The notes under the pieces: generated by a model
The model's database searches: none
What the model was told of the DNA's origin: nothing
The model's input: the letters and a program-made list of their open reading frames with translations, nothing else
Part shown: piece after piece, positions 55,295 through 64,000 of the stretch
How the letters are laid out: the number at the start of each line of letters is the position of its first letter
Position numbering within the stretch: the first letter of the stretch is position 1
Program-made: the position numbers and the translations under genes
DNA from: Allosphingosinicella vermicomposti
GTDB taxonomy: Bacteria > Pseudomonadota > Alphaproteobacteria > Sphingomonadales > Sphingomonadaceae
DNA: 64,000 bases
Direction of reading: 5' to 3'
Assembly: GCF_003012815.1 (NCBI RefSeq)
Contig: NZ_PXYJ01000003.1
Coordinates: forward strand, 430,372 to 494,371

Positions 55295-58200
55295 TTAGAA
55301 ACGCAGCTTCGCACCAGCATAGAACCGGCGGCCGAATACGTCATAGACGTTCGCAGCCGTGTCCGTACCGGTCACGTTAAAGCCCGAACCCGAAAGGATG
55401 TTCGGAGCATCGTTATCGAGCAAGTTGTCAACGCCGAAGTAGAACTCATAATTATCGACCGGCGTCCAACCCGCCTGCATATCGAGATAGAATTCAGACG
55501 GGATGACGATCGTATCCGGCTCGAAATCGGGGGCCAAAGCCTGATCGTCCTCATAGGACGAACCGATATAGGTGCCGGTGAAGTTCACCCTCCAGCTGTC
55601 CTCGCGATAACCAAGGGACGCCGTAAAGCGATCCTTGGCACCGCCAATTTCACCAACGTAGGGATCGGGAGCGGCGCCCGGAATCGGGATCACGTCGCCA
55701 CCAAAGAGGTGAGTGTAGGCAATCCGAGCGTTAAAGCGGCCCGACGTAATGTCTTCAAGCCGGAACTGGTAGGAGAGAACTGCGTCGATCCCTTCGATGT
55801 CGAGCTTACCGCCGTTGAAGAGCGGAGCGTCGATATACTGAAGCGAACCGGCGCTATTCGAACCGCTCAGTACCTGGCGACGCTCGATGAGGTCGCAGAA
55901 CTGATCGTCGCCTTGCTGATAGCATTGGTTCAAGATGAACTGCCGCGGAGGCGCAACAATGGCATCTTCAACGGCAATGTTGAAGTAATCGACCGAGAGA
56001 ACCAAGTTGCGGAGCGCGCCAATCGATGTGGGGTTGATTACCACACCAACGGTATAGGAATCTGACGTTTCTTCGTTCAGATCCGGATTGCCGCTGTTGA
56101 AGCCGCTAACCCCTTGGCGGTCACTCTGCGTAAGAGTGAAAACACCATTTTCAGCGATATTAGCAGCTACCCCTGCATCGGCACGGCAACGGTCGCCTGT
56201 CGCGCCACCGCCTGTTGCACCAATTCCTTCGCAAGGATCTTCGAGACCCGACGGGAAGGTCTGCGAGGGTCCGGTGTAGAGCTCGCCGATGTTCGGAGCG
56301 CGAACGGCCCGTGCATAGCTTGCGCGGAAACGGACGTCCTCAATTGGAGCCCAATCAGCACCGAAAGAATAGCTATAGACGGTTCCGACGCTCGAATAAT
56401 CGGAGACGCGGCCGGAAGCACGAACACCGAGCTTGTGGAAAAATGGCGTGTCCGAAAGGATCGGAACAGCGATTTCGGCGTAAATTTCCTTCACGTCGAA
56501 TTCGCCCGCAGTGTCGGGCGCGGCGTTACCGGCGTTGAGGCCGGCGTTGGTGAGCGCGTCCCAATCAGCCGAGCTCGTTTCCTTGCGATATTCCGCGCCA
56601 ACGGCCACGTCTACGGAGCCGGCAGGGAGATCGACGAGGCTACCAGAGAGGTTTGCCGAAACGACCTGCTGGGTGATCTTTGTCAGGAATTGAGAATCCG
56701 CATTGATCCAGGCGAGAGCGTCCGGCGTGATCGATCCAATCCCGAAGATGTCGATCGGAACACATCCCTGATCCCGGGCTTGGGCATCGGCGCAGACGAC
56801 ATCTGTCGTGGAACCGTTGTTGTTAAGATCGTCGACGTCCGGGATCGCTTCGAGCGCGTTGCGGAAGTTGACGACATTCACCTGACCAGTCGACTGCTGC
56901 GATTCGTTGGTTGCGCCGTAGACATAGTTCACGTCCCAATGGAAGCGGTCGTCCATGAAGCTGCCGTCAAGGCCTACGACGAAGCGGAACAGGTCGCGAG
57001 TCGTCGAGCCGCTTCGCGAGCCGACTTCGCCAAGGCGACGCGCAAACCCGATGTCACGAAGACCATCGCCATCCGTGTCGATCGCCGCCGCAGCGATGGC
57101 GGTGGGTACGATAGGATTGAGTACCGCAACACCATTGACCAGCGTCTCGATGGGCGCGCGGCCCGTGGCCGGGTAGATGTTCGCAACGTCAAGCGCAAAC
57201 GGTTCGATTTGGCGCGCCGACTTCGTTTTCGAGTAGGTCGCTTCCGTCACAAGCCGGACGCTGTCATTGAGATCGTAGTGACCCCGTGCTGCAATGAGGT
57301 AGCGCTCGACCGGAACCGCGATGGTGCGATAGAACTGACGATTGAAACCGTCCTTGGACGTATAGTTGCGAACGGCGCCGGTCGTAGGATCGACCATCAG
57401 ATCGTCACCTGTCGCCGCGGTACCACGCACGTCAAAGCGGCCAGCCAGGTTAAAGCTGGAATAGAAAGGCTCATAGGGAACGCCGTAATCGTCCGGATCG
57501 CCCGTCACGTTGATGAAGGTGTCCAAGTCGTCCAAAACGGTGTTCGACCGCTGACGCGACAGCAATTGTCCTTCATTCGAGTAGCCGATGTGAAGCATGA
57601 CATTGCCACGATCGTCGGCCAGATTTCCGCCAGCGGTCAGGCTTGCCTGATAACGGGGTGCATCGCCGCGAGCGGTAATGCCATATTGACCCTCAGCCTC
57701 GACCCCTTCGAAATCCTCACGATAGATAAAGTTCACGACGCCCGCGACGGCGTCCGACCCGTAGAGCGACGAAGCGCCACCCGAAAGGATGTCGACGCGC
57801 TCAATGAATTGCGCGGGAATGACATTGAGATCGACGGTTGAGGTGCCCGGAATGCCGGCCACAATGCGGCGACCGTTCGCCAGAACCAGGGTACGGTTCG
57901 CGCCAAGGTTACGAAGATTGATCGTGGCCGCGCCGGTCCCGGATGTGAGGAATGCCGAGTTCGTACGGGTGAGGCCCGGCGTGCCGAAAGCGGGGTTTTC
58001 AACGAGGAGTTCCTGGATGTTGGTCACACCAGCCTCGGTGATCTGCTCGGAACTGATCGCCTGGACAGGAGCCACTGAGGCAACGTTGGGAGAAAGAATT
58101 CGCGAGCCGGTAACAATGATCTCCGACTGCGCAGGTTCCTCGCCCTGCTCCGCGTCAGCCGCACTTTCCACAAGCGCGGGCTCTTCGACGGACGGCTGAA

Positions 58201-58297
58201 CTTCTGCTTCTTGGGCAAAGGCCAAGCTGGCCGGGCCAAACAGCCCATAAGCCATTGTACTAGCGAGTAAACAAACCTTAATTCGAGAATTATTCAT
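55295..58297 (-). CDS. TonB-dependent receptor 1
   Basis: 1000 residues. A signal peptide (VCLLASTMAYGLFGPASLAF, cut after AFAQ), a short acidic linker, the TonB-box-like SEIIVTGSRI, a plug domain (EQITEAGVTNIQELLVENPA, GANRTLVLANGRR, GSDAVAGVVNFI) and a 22-strand barrel ending in RRFYAGAKLRF. Start 58297 after AAGAGGGGGATG. Takes up a large substrate such as an oligosaccharide, peptide or siderophore; the ligand cannot be told. The barrel holds several Cys pairs in loops. Confidence 0.94.
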   Translation of the reverse strand: MNNSRIKVCLLASTMAYGLFGPASLAFAQEAEVQPSVEEPALVESAADAEQGEEPAQSEIIVTGSRILSPNVASVAPVQAISSEQITEAGVTNIQELLVENPAFGTPGLTRTNSAFLTSGTGAATINLRNLGANRTLVLANGRRIVAGIPGTSTVDLNVIPAQFIERVDILSGGASSLYGSDAVAGVVNFIYREDFEGVEAEGQYGITARGDAPRYQASLTAGGNLADDRGNVMLHIGYSNEGQLLSRQRSNTVLDDLDTFINVTGDPDDYGVPYEPFYSSFNLAGRFDVRGTAATGDDLMVDPTTGAVRNYTSKDGFNRQFYRTIAVPVERYLIAARGHYDLNDSVRLVTEATYSKTKSARQIEPFALDVANIYPATGRAPIETLVNGVAVLNPIVPTAIAAAAIDTDGDGLRDIGFARRLGEVGSRSGSTTRDLFRFVVGLDGSFMDDRFHWDVNYVYGATNESQQSTGQVNVVNFRNALEAIPDVDDLNNNGSTTDVVCADAQARDQGCVPIDIFGIGSITPDALAWINADSQFLTKITQQVVSANLSGSLVDLPAGSVDVAVGAEYRKETSSADWDALTNAGLNAGNAAPDTAGEFDVKEIYAEIAVPILSDTPFFHKLGVRASGRVSDYSSVGTVYSYSFGADWAPIEDVRFRASYARAVRAPNIGELYTGPSQTFPSGLEDPCEGIGATGGGATGDRCRADAGVAANIAENGVFTLTQSDRQGVSGFNSGNPDLNEETSDSYTVGVVINPTSIGALRNLVLSVDYFNIAVEDAIVAPPRQFILNQCYQQGDDQFCDLIERRQVLSGSNSAGSLQYIDAPLFNGGKLDIEGIDAVLSYQFRLEDITSGRFNARIAYTHLFGGDVIPIPGAAPDPYVGEIGGAKDRFTASLGYREDSWRVNFTGTYIGSSYEDDQALAPDFEPDTIVIPSEFYLDMQAGWTPVDNYEFYFGVDNLLDNDAPNILSGSGFNVTGTDTAANVYDVFGRRFYAGAKLRF

Positions 58298-59034
58298 ACA
58301 TCCCCCTCTTGGGCATCTCACGAACGTGAGTGGGGCAAGTATGAAGAAGAAAATCCTCAATTCAATCGACTTGAGGACATTTTATCAACAATGTTGCGAA
58401 ATGAACACAGAGTCGCTGAAGCTATACCTGGACAGTATAAAATAGCTTTTAGACATAACATTTTAAAGCCCGGCCAGTGCGCTGCTAATGTACGGCGAGG
58501 GGCCAAGAATGTGATTTACAACCGGCGCATCGCAGTTGCGATCAATATGGGCAACTTACGCGCGGTCGTTCAGCCCCACGGATGAATGATCATTGTCAGC
58601 CCCTTGCTCTCGAGGAATTAGGTCTTTCACCGACGCTCGTTCAGTTTCAGAATTGGTCGACGACGGGAAGATAAAGTGAGAACTCTCCGACGACGCAAGG
58701 ACTAGCTCGACCGCCTCGGCTTTGATCTGGTCTAGGGGGCGAGGCGCTCACGGCACAGTGCACAAGTCCCTGGAGGATCCCCTAACGGACACGATCTTGC
58801 CGGGAGAAATCCCTACTGATCAACGGTGTACATAAAAGGGAGGGAAAATCAGCTCCTTCTGATCACCAGTCCGTCTTGCGTTGCGAGTGGTCTCGCAGGC
58901 GTTCCTCAGCCGCAATGATATGGGCTGCACAGAGCAAGCCCGGCATCTTTAAACCAGCCATGGCCAAAGGCCCAAAGTATTTGCCTAAATCGAGGGCGTC
59001 CGTCTTCGAGGACTCACAGTGGCGGGCTTCAGGC
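58298..59034. other. Long intergenic stretch between two receptor genes
   Basis: About 740 bases. The first 200 are clearly AT-richer than the surroundings and should contain the promoter of receptor 1. Two short frames (58391-58585 +, 58863-59066 -) have no motif or site. No transporter, regulator or sugar hydrolase gene is hidden here, which is the usual companion of such receptors. Confidence 0.45.
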
Positions 59035-59064
59035 AAAAAAAAGGGGGCGGCAAAGGCCGCCCCC
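59035..59064 (-). terminator. Rho-independent terminator of receptor 2
   Basis: A perfect 9-base stem GGGGGCGGC / GCCGCCCCC with loop AAAG; eight A before it on the + strand read as an eight-T run on the minus strand. Lies 24 bases after the receptor 2 stop. Confidence 0.95.
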
Positions 59065-59087
59065 AAGTCGTGTCATTGATGTGCGAG

Positions 59088-62000
59088 TTAGAAATCAAAC
59101 CTCGCGCCCATCCGGAAGTAACGACCGACATAGAGACGATCAGCCCAGGCGGGGTTGAAGTGATAGATGCCATAGGCAGCGTTCCAATCGACCGGTGGCT
59201 TCCGATCGAAGATGTTCAGAACGTCAGCGTAAAGCGTCACGCGTTCATTTGGCTTGAACTCGCCATGCCCGTCGACCCAGAAGATTGACTTGCTACGGCA
59301 CTGCACGGGTTCACCATTGTCCCACGCCAGAAGCTGACCGTTGTCGGCGCTCGCCTGGCAATCGCCGTACACGCCGCCGGCGTCTGTGGCCACCATCGAG
59401 TAGCTGCTGGTGTAGTTGGCGGTCAGCGTCAAGTTGGCCGTTTCGCCAAACTCAAACGTGTTCTGCCAGTTCGCGCGGAATTTCGGAGCGCCCGAGCAGG
59501 ACGTCCAATTGCACGGACCCAGCGTACCATCGTAGCGCCACACGGTGTCGTCGTCGTTCATCTGCTGCAACCGCAGGAGGTATGAAGCACTGAGCACGCT
59601 GCGCAGGCTTACATCTCCCGTAAGCGGCACCCGAACATCCGCCGTGGCGTCGATGCCCCGGCCGAGGAACGCGTTGGCGTTCTGGAACGGTGCCTCGATG
59701 AAGCCAAGCAGCGGCAGCGCGTTGGGGTTCTGCGGATCCGGGTTTCCTGGAGTGACCGTAACCCCTGGAACATTCACCACACCGTTGTTGGTGTAATATT
59801 GTTCGATGATGTCGCCAGTCACAGACGGTGGAACGATCAAATTCTTGATCTTGGTCTGCCAAAAATCGACCGTCAGCGTCATGTTCCGGTTCGGCTGAAA
59901 GACGGCGCCAATAGTGTAACCGGTCGACTTTTCCGGTTTCAGCTCCGGGTTGCCCAACGACGTCAGGCCTGGCGAGTAGCCACCCGCATAGTAAGACGGG
60001 TTGGAAGCATGCGCTGCGCAGAAGGCCGCATAGACCGGTTCACTACAGACGATATTGGCGTTCTGGTAGCCCGTCGCCGGCAGCTGGAACGACTCGTTGA
60101 GGTTCGGGGCTCGGAAGCCACGCGACCAGGAACCGCGGATTTTCAGCGCGTCAATCGGGCTGAATTCCATGTCGAACGATGGCGAGAACGCCTTCTGACC
60201 CGTCGAGTAATGGTCATAGGAGCCCAATGCCCTGACACGCAGCATATCAAGAATGGGCGCGGTAACTTCGTAGTTCAGCGACCAGATATCGCGGCTGCCC
60301 TGCACCCCAACGGCGTTGATGCCGTAATAGCGCGCATAAGGATTGGTATCGTTCGGCGCGTTGGAGCTGGGGTTGTCCAGCGATTCCCGGCGGAATTGGC
60401 CACCGACCGCTGCGGTCAGGTCGCCACCCGGAAGAGCCACGAGATCCTTGCCGATCGCGGCCTGAACCTGCCAGAGCTTGGAAACCTTCGTGCTCCGTTG
60501 TTCCGGGAAGACCTGGTCCATCGCCGCCTGGGTGTTGGCGTCCTGGTCTACGAAATTGTACGTTCCGGTGGCGATAGCATCCAACAAACCCTGAAGGAAG
60601 ATGTAGCCGCGGTTCGTTACGTCCAGATCAACGCGCGATGCGGTTGCACCAACGTTATAGCTGAAGCCGTCGCCGAACTCGCCGTTCGCACCAATTGCAA
60701 CCCGGTAGCTCCTCGCATCGGTGAAGGTCTGGCGCGGGTCGCGCGGCGACAGCGAGAGCTGAGCCAAATTGCCTTGGGCGGCAAAGGGATTGTTCGGATT
60801 GAGGGTCGCACCAGCAACCGGCGTACCGTCCGGGTTGGTACATCCGCTTGCAATCGCCGGACCCGATATGTTGCCAGTCGCCGGGTTGGTGCCGACCACC
60901 ATCGTGCCCTGCGGGCAGACATAAACCGGGAGGAAGAACCCGCTGACAGTGACTCTACGTCCGCCAGCCGCAGTCGAGCCGGTGAAACTTCCCGGATCGC
61001 TTTCGTTGAAGGTCTTCGTATTATAATAGTTAAAGCTGAAGAAGGCCTCTGAATCCCCGAACCGCTTGGTCGCGCGGAACGCCGCACCCTTCCGCTCAAT
61101 CTCCGAATTGTACATCTGGAATTGAGCCAGAGCGTCCTGCTGACAGACGATGTTGTCAGCCGGCGTAGTGCCTGGGATGGCCTGATCACCGTTCAGTGTG
61201 ACGGCAGTCGTGCCATTGTTACAGCCGCCGGTATACTGCCACGGGCCCAGAGGAGCCGTCGCGCCCGTCGGAAGAACGGTCGCCGGATTATAAGGACGCA
61301 CCGCGAAAGCCGGCGTTCGCTGGAAGCCCAAGTAGCTGCCATCACCCTGGATACCGTTGAGAATCCCATTGAACAGGCAACCCTGTTCTGCGGTGCCGCA
61401 GATGCTGCTGACATTAGCGGTATTGAACGGGAAACCACGATCACGCGCATAGAGCGCGTCGTTCTTCTGATATTCCGCGCCGATGTAGACGTTGTAGCCA
61501 TCCGAGGACAGGTCGCCGAAGCCATACGCAAGGCTGCCCCTTCTCTCTCCAGCGTCTCCCCGTTGCGAGATGCCGGCCGAGAAATTGCCATGCAGGCCCT
61601 GAATGTCGCGCTTGGTGATAACGTTGACCACGCCTGCGATCGCGTCCGAGCCATAGGTCGCCGAAGCGCCGCCGAGCAGGGTGTCGACGCTGCCGATAGA
61701 CCAGGCCGGAATGGTGTTGATGTCGGTGATGTTACGCTGCGTATCGTCCGCCAATGGATAGACGGCCGAGCGCAAGCCGTCGAACAGCACGAGCGTGTAG
61801 GCGTCGTTGAAGCCGCGGAGCGAGGGAGCGCTGGCGCCGGTCGTGAAACCCTGGGCCGACCAGCTCGGGGGCACGGTGCCGGCGTTGTTTGCCGACATCG
61901 TCTGAAGATAATCGGTGACGGTCGTGATGCCGCGCTTATCGAGGTCATCTGCCGTGACCGACACAATCGGAATAGCGGTCGCGCCGGCAGGATTGCGGAG

Positions 62001-62204
62001 CAGCGAGCCCGTAACGACGATTTCTTCGCCCGCGCTTTCCTCAGCAGTCGTCGCAGTAGTCTCCGCAGACGTTTCTTCCTGAACCTGATCCGTCGTATCC
62101 TGAGCGTAAGCAGGTGCTGCAATTCCGCTACCAATGGCGGCAAGCACGGTCAAAGCCGCGCCACTCCGGAGCAAGCCCCGGTTGAATTTCGATGTAAAGG
62201 TCAC
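59088..62204 (-). CDS. TonB-dependent receptor 2
   Basis: 1038 residues. Signal peptide (LLRSGAALTVLAAIGSGIAA, cut after AYAQ), a low-complexity Thr/Glu linker, the box GEEIVVTGSLLR, plug (LDKRGITTVTDYLQTMSANN, YGSDAIAGVVNVI) and barrel ending in GRYFRMGARFDF. GTG at 62204 gives the best signal peptide; a GTG at 62240 with a very close GGGGG would add 12 residues. Outer membrane importer driven by TonB; several loop Cys pairs. Similar in layout to the partial receptor 3. Confidence 0.92.
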   Translation of the reverse strand: MTFTSKFNRGLLRSGAALTVLAAIGSGIAAPAYAQDTTDQVQEETSAETTATTAEESAGEEIVVTGSLLRNPAGATAIPIVSVTADDLDKRGITTVTDYLQTMSANNAGTVPPSWSAQGFTTGASAPSLRGFNDAYTLVLFDGLRSAVYPLADDTQRNITDINTIPAWSIGSVDTLLGGASATYGSDAIAGVVNVITKRDIQGLHGNFSAGISQRGDAGERRGSLAYGFGDLSSDGYNVYIGAEYQKNDALYARDRGFPFNTANVSSICGTAEQGCLFNGILNGIQGDGSYLGFQRTPAFAVRPYNPATVLPTGATAPLGPWQYTGGCNNGTTAVTLNGDQAIPGTTPADNIVCQQDALAQFQMYNSEIERKGAAFRATKRFGDSEAFFSFNYYNTKTFNESDPGSFTGSTAAGGRRVTVSGFFLPVYVCPQGTMVVGTNPATGNISGPAIASGCTNPDGTPVAGATLNPNNPFAAQGNLAQLSLSPRDPRQTFTDARSYRVAIGANGEFGDGFSYNVGATASRVDLDVTNRGYIFLQGLLDAIATGTYNFVDQDANTQAAMDQVFPEQRSTKVSKLWQVQAAIGKDLVALPGGDLTAAVGGQFRRESLDNPSSNAPNDTNPYARYYGINAVGVQGSRDIWSLNYEVTAPILDMLRVRALGSYDHYSTGQKAFSPSFDMEFSPIDALKIRGSWSRGFRAPNLNESFQLPATGYQNANIVCSEPVYAAFCAAHASNPSYYAGGYSPGLTSLGNPELKPEKSTGYTIGAVFQPNRNMTLTVDFWQTKIKNLIVPPSVTGDIIEQYYTNNGVVNVPGVTVTPGNPDPQNPNALPLLGFIEAPFQNANAFLGRGIDATADVRVPLTGDVSLRSVLSASYLLRLQQMNDDDTVWRYDGTLGPCNWTSCSGAPKFRANWQNTFEFGETANLTLTANYTSSYSMVATDAGGVYGDCQASADNGQLLAWDNGEPVQCRSKSIFWVDGHGEFKPNERVTLYADVLNIFDRKPPVDWNAAYGIYHFNPAWADRLYVGRYFRMGARFDF

Positions 62205-62416
62205 GTCGTGATCCCCGATCTTTGCGGTCTGAAGGATCACCCCCCTTCAATACCAAGAAAGCGACCGCTCTTACGGCTCGCGCGCTGGTTCGATCAAAAT
62301 TAGCGTGTCAGCGCAAGGTGCGAAGGCAAATGACCCAGCTTTCGGCTCGGCGTGTAACCGGAATGTCACATCCATCGAAGAGGTTCGTTGACGATTTCAA
62401 TAACCTGCGGCGCTCC

Positions 62417-62446
62417 AAAAAAAAGCGGCTCCAAACTGGAGCCGCT
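62417..62446 (-). terminator. Rho-independent terminator of receptor 3
   Basis: A perfect 10-base stem AGCGGCTCCA / TGGAGCCGCT with loop AAC and an eight-T run on the minus strand. Lies 27 bases after the receptor 3 stop. Strong. Confidence 0.95.
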
Positions 62447-62472
62447 TCAAGTTCATTTGAGATCTGTTCTTT

Positions 62473-64000
62473 TTAGAAGTTCGCTTTGATCCCTGCGCGG
62501 AACTGGCGTCCGAAGATGCCCGTACCGCCCTGGACCGGATTATAGCGAACTGCGCCATAAGTCACCGGATCGACCGGCGGCAGATCGTTGAGCGCGTTGA
62601 GGACGTTCACGTAGAATGTGAAGTTGTCGGTCACATCGACGCTGCCGACGAGGTCGAGCGTGATGTAATCGTCAACGCGGCACGGCACGAAGCCGGGGTT
62701 AAGCCCGCAATCACCTTGCTCGGTACCCTGATCTTCCGCTGACAGGTCGTAACCGCCGAAGAAGTTAGCCGTGGCGGTCAGCGAGTAGCGGTCGTAACCG
62801 ACCGTGTTCTGCCAGCTGCCATGCCATTTCGGCGTGCCCGAGCCTGCCGTGAGGTTGAAGTTGCCGAGCGTTCCTTCGTAACGCTCTTCCGAACCATCCG
62901 GGAACGTCGTGCTGAGCTCGAGGATACGGCTTGCTTCGGCCGAGCTGGTGAAGCTGATGTCACCGAATTCGAGACGGAGCAATGCCGCAAAGTCGAGACC
63001 GCGGACGCGAACGGTGTTGGCATTCACCAATTGCGCTTCGATGAAGCCGGCGACCGGAAGCGCGTTCGGACGCGTCACGTCGGGCGCGCCCGGAATGACA
63101 TTATACCCTTCCGGAATGTCACACGTTCCGCTGTTCACCTGAGCAAGCGTACAGGAATAGTAAGCCTGAAGCGCCGGAGCATTGGACGGGGCTGTGATCG
63201 CACCGGTCTTCTTGATGTCGAAATAATCGACAGTGAAGGTGAAGTTGCGGATCGGATTGAGGATCGCGCCAAGCGTGATGCTGCGTGACTTTTCCGGCTC
63301 CAGATCCGGCGACGCGAGCGTCGTCTGACCATAGCTGTTGTTCCGGACATAAGCCGGGCAAGAGCTGTAGGTGGCAACGGTACAACCATATTGTGCCAGG
63401 AACGCGTCGGTGAAGTTACCGGAGGCGGTAGCGACGAAGCCGGTCGTCGGAAGCGCATTGGCTTCGCCGAAGGACGGGATACGGAAGCCCTTCGACCAGG
63501 TTGCGCGAAGCGCAATCTGCGGGATGGGCGTGAACTTCGCGCCGATCTTCGGCGAGAAAGCGTCCTGACCGCTCGAATAGCTGTCGTACCGGCCCGATGC
63601 GTTCAGCTCCAGGATGTCGAGGATCGGAGCGTTCACTTCAGCGAATGCCGAATAAACGGTACGATTGCCGCTGGTTCCGAATGCGTTCAGCGTGAAGAAA
63701 CGCTGCGTCGGGCCATTATAGTCCGGATTGCCGCTCGGTGCGTCCACGGCTTCGTAACGGATCTGGCCGCCGAAACCGAACTGAAGCGGACCGCCCGGCA
63801 GCTCGAACAGCGACCGGCCGACACTTGCCTGAACGGCGTAGAGGTCCGACGACGCTTCGTTGATATTGTCCGGGGAGACGAAATCAATCTGCTGCTGAGT
63901 GTTCGCACTCGGATCGACGAAGTTGAACGTACCTTGGGCAATCGCCGTGAGCAGGTTGGCGATATAGACATAGCCGGTCTGCGTGCGACGCAGATCGTTA
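62473..64000 (-). CDS. TonB-dependent receptor 3, 5' partial
   Basis: About 509 residues of a barrel are visible; the frame is open to the right edge, so signal peptide, plug and about half the barrel are outside. The visible part has receptor features: LKIRGSWSRGF-like stretch (here IALRATWSKGFRIPSFGEAN), LEPEKSRSITLGAILNP, VDYFDIKKTGAI and a terminal beta-strand FGRQFRAGIKANF with aromatic end. The first residues of the edge (NLLTAIAQGTFNFVDPSANT) match the corresponding part of receptor 2 (GLLDAIATGTYNFVDQDANT), so the two are paralogues. Confidence 0.92.
   Translation of the reverse strand, partial: NDLRRTQTGYVYIANLLTAIAQGTFNFVDPSANTQQQIDFVSPDNINEASSDLYAVQASVGRSLFELPGGPLQFGFGGQIRYEAVDAPSGNPDYNGPTQRFFTLNAFGTSGNRTVYSAFAEVNAPILDILELNASGRYDSYSSGQDAFSPKIGAKFTPIPQIALRATWSKGFRIPSFGEANALPTTGFVATASGNFTDAFLAQYGCTVATYSSCPAYVRNNSYGQTTLASPDLEPEKSRSITLGAILNPIRNFTFTVDYFDIKKTGAITAPSNAPALQAYYSCTLAQVNSGTCDIPEGYNVIPGAPDVTRPNALPVAGFIEAQLVNANTVRVRGLDFAALLRLEFGDISFTSSAEASRILELSTTFPDGSEERYEGTLGNFNLTAGSGTPKWHGSWQNTVGYDRYSLTATANFFGGYDLSAEDQGTEQGDCGLNPGFVPCRVDDYITLDLVGSVDVTDNFTFYVNVLNALNDLPPVDPVTYGAVRYNPVQGGTGIFGRQFRAGIKANF

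Noticed and set aside
56114..57841. 575-codon open frame antisense to TonB receptor 1
   Set aside because: Arginine/valine-rich shadow frame inside a clear receptor gene.
58391..58585. 64-codon frame between receptors 1 and 2
   Set aside because: AT-rich spacer, no ribosome-binding site and no recognisable family; left as intergenic.
1..64000. CRISPR array, tRNA, rRNA or prophage integrase
   Set aside because: No regularly spaced repeats, no cloverleaf with a TTCGA arm outside genes, and no tyrosine or serine recombinase motif were seen by eye.

Overview
The window reads as chromosomal DNA of a high-GC alphaproteobacterium, most likely of the order Sphingomonadales. The pointers are three consecutive TonB-dependent receptor genes, a group-2 Mrp antiporter with fused MrpA-MrpB, a haem-type FixL/FixJ pair beside an alternative oxidase, GapR (DUF2312) genes next to pyruvate kinase, a YkgO-type L36, and inverted repeats built on CCTGAGCCTGTCGAAG. 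I saw no rRNA, tRNA, CRISPR array, integrase or intact insertion sequence. All names rest on reading motifs and family patterns by eye; no database search was run.

Layout. (1) 1-11.0 kb: a five-gene anti-phage operon of DISARM type on the + strand, entered in mid-operon: adenine methyltransferase (5' end outside), a 917-residue DrmE-like protein, DrmA helicase, DrmB (DUF1998) and a small DrmC (phospholipase D fold). All junctions overlap or touch. It mixes a class 1-style adenine methylase with a class 2-style drmE-A-B-C order. (2) 11.0-16.9 kb: an accessory stretch with a membrane protein/XRE regulator pair, a truncated alpha/beta hydrolase, a DUF1275 protein, the 3' scrap of a flavin amine oxidase, a possible nuclease-like protein, two unknown proteins and a Gre-like factor. 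(3) 16.9-23.6 kb: redox and oxygen response: a glutaredoxin-MauE-DUF305 fusion divergent from a MerR regulator, FixLJ, alternative oxidase, a lone receiver protein, a group III truncated haemoglobin, a wrecked uracil-DNA glycosylase and DUF488. (4) 23.7-36.9 kb: Rnk, an FMN glutamate-synthase-like enzyme, an MreB paralogue, an Lrp regulator, the mrp(AB)CDEFG operon, a tandem universal stress protein, a sorbosone-dehydrogenase-like lipoprotein and DUF2231. (5) 36.9-40.0 kb: gene-poor, scrambled DNA with two orphan Xre/ParS-type antitoxin domains, a third possible relative, and an intact plus a truncated gapR. (6) 40-55.3 kb: core genes pyk, nnrD, a histidine phosphatase, a HAD hydrolase, rpmJ, galE, a DUF4136 lipoprotein, an M14 peptidase, gpmA, purEK, an M16 peptidase and clpB. 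(7) 55.3-64 kb: three TonB-dependent receptors, the last cut by the window edge.

How they may work together: region 1 is phage defence, with the methylase probably marking self DNA. Regions 3-4 look like a stress neighbourhood in which FixLJ senses oxygen and could control the cyanide-insensitive oxidase and haemoglobin, with Mrp handling sodium and pH. Regions 2 and 5 carry most of the broken genes and are the likely sites of past insertion and deletion.
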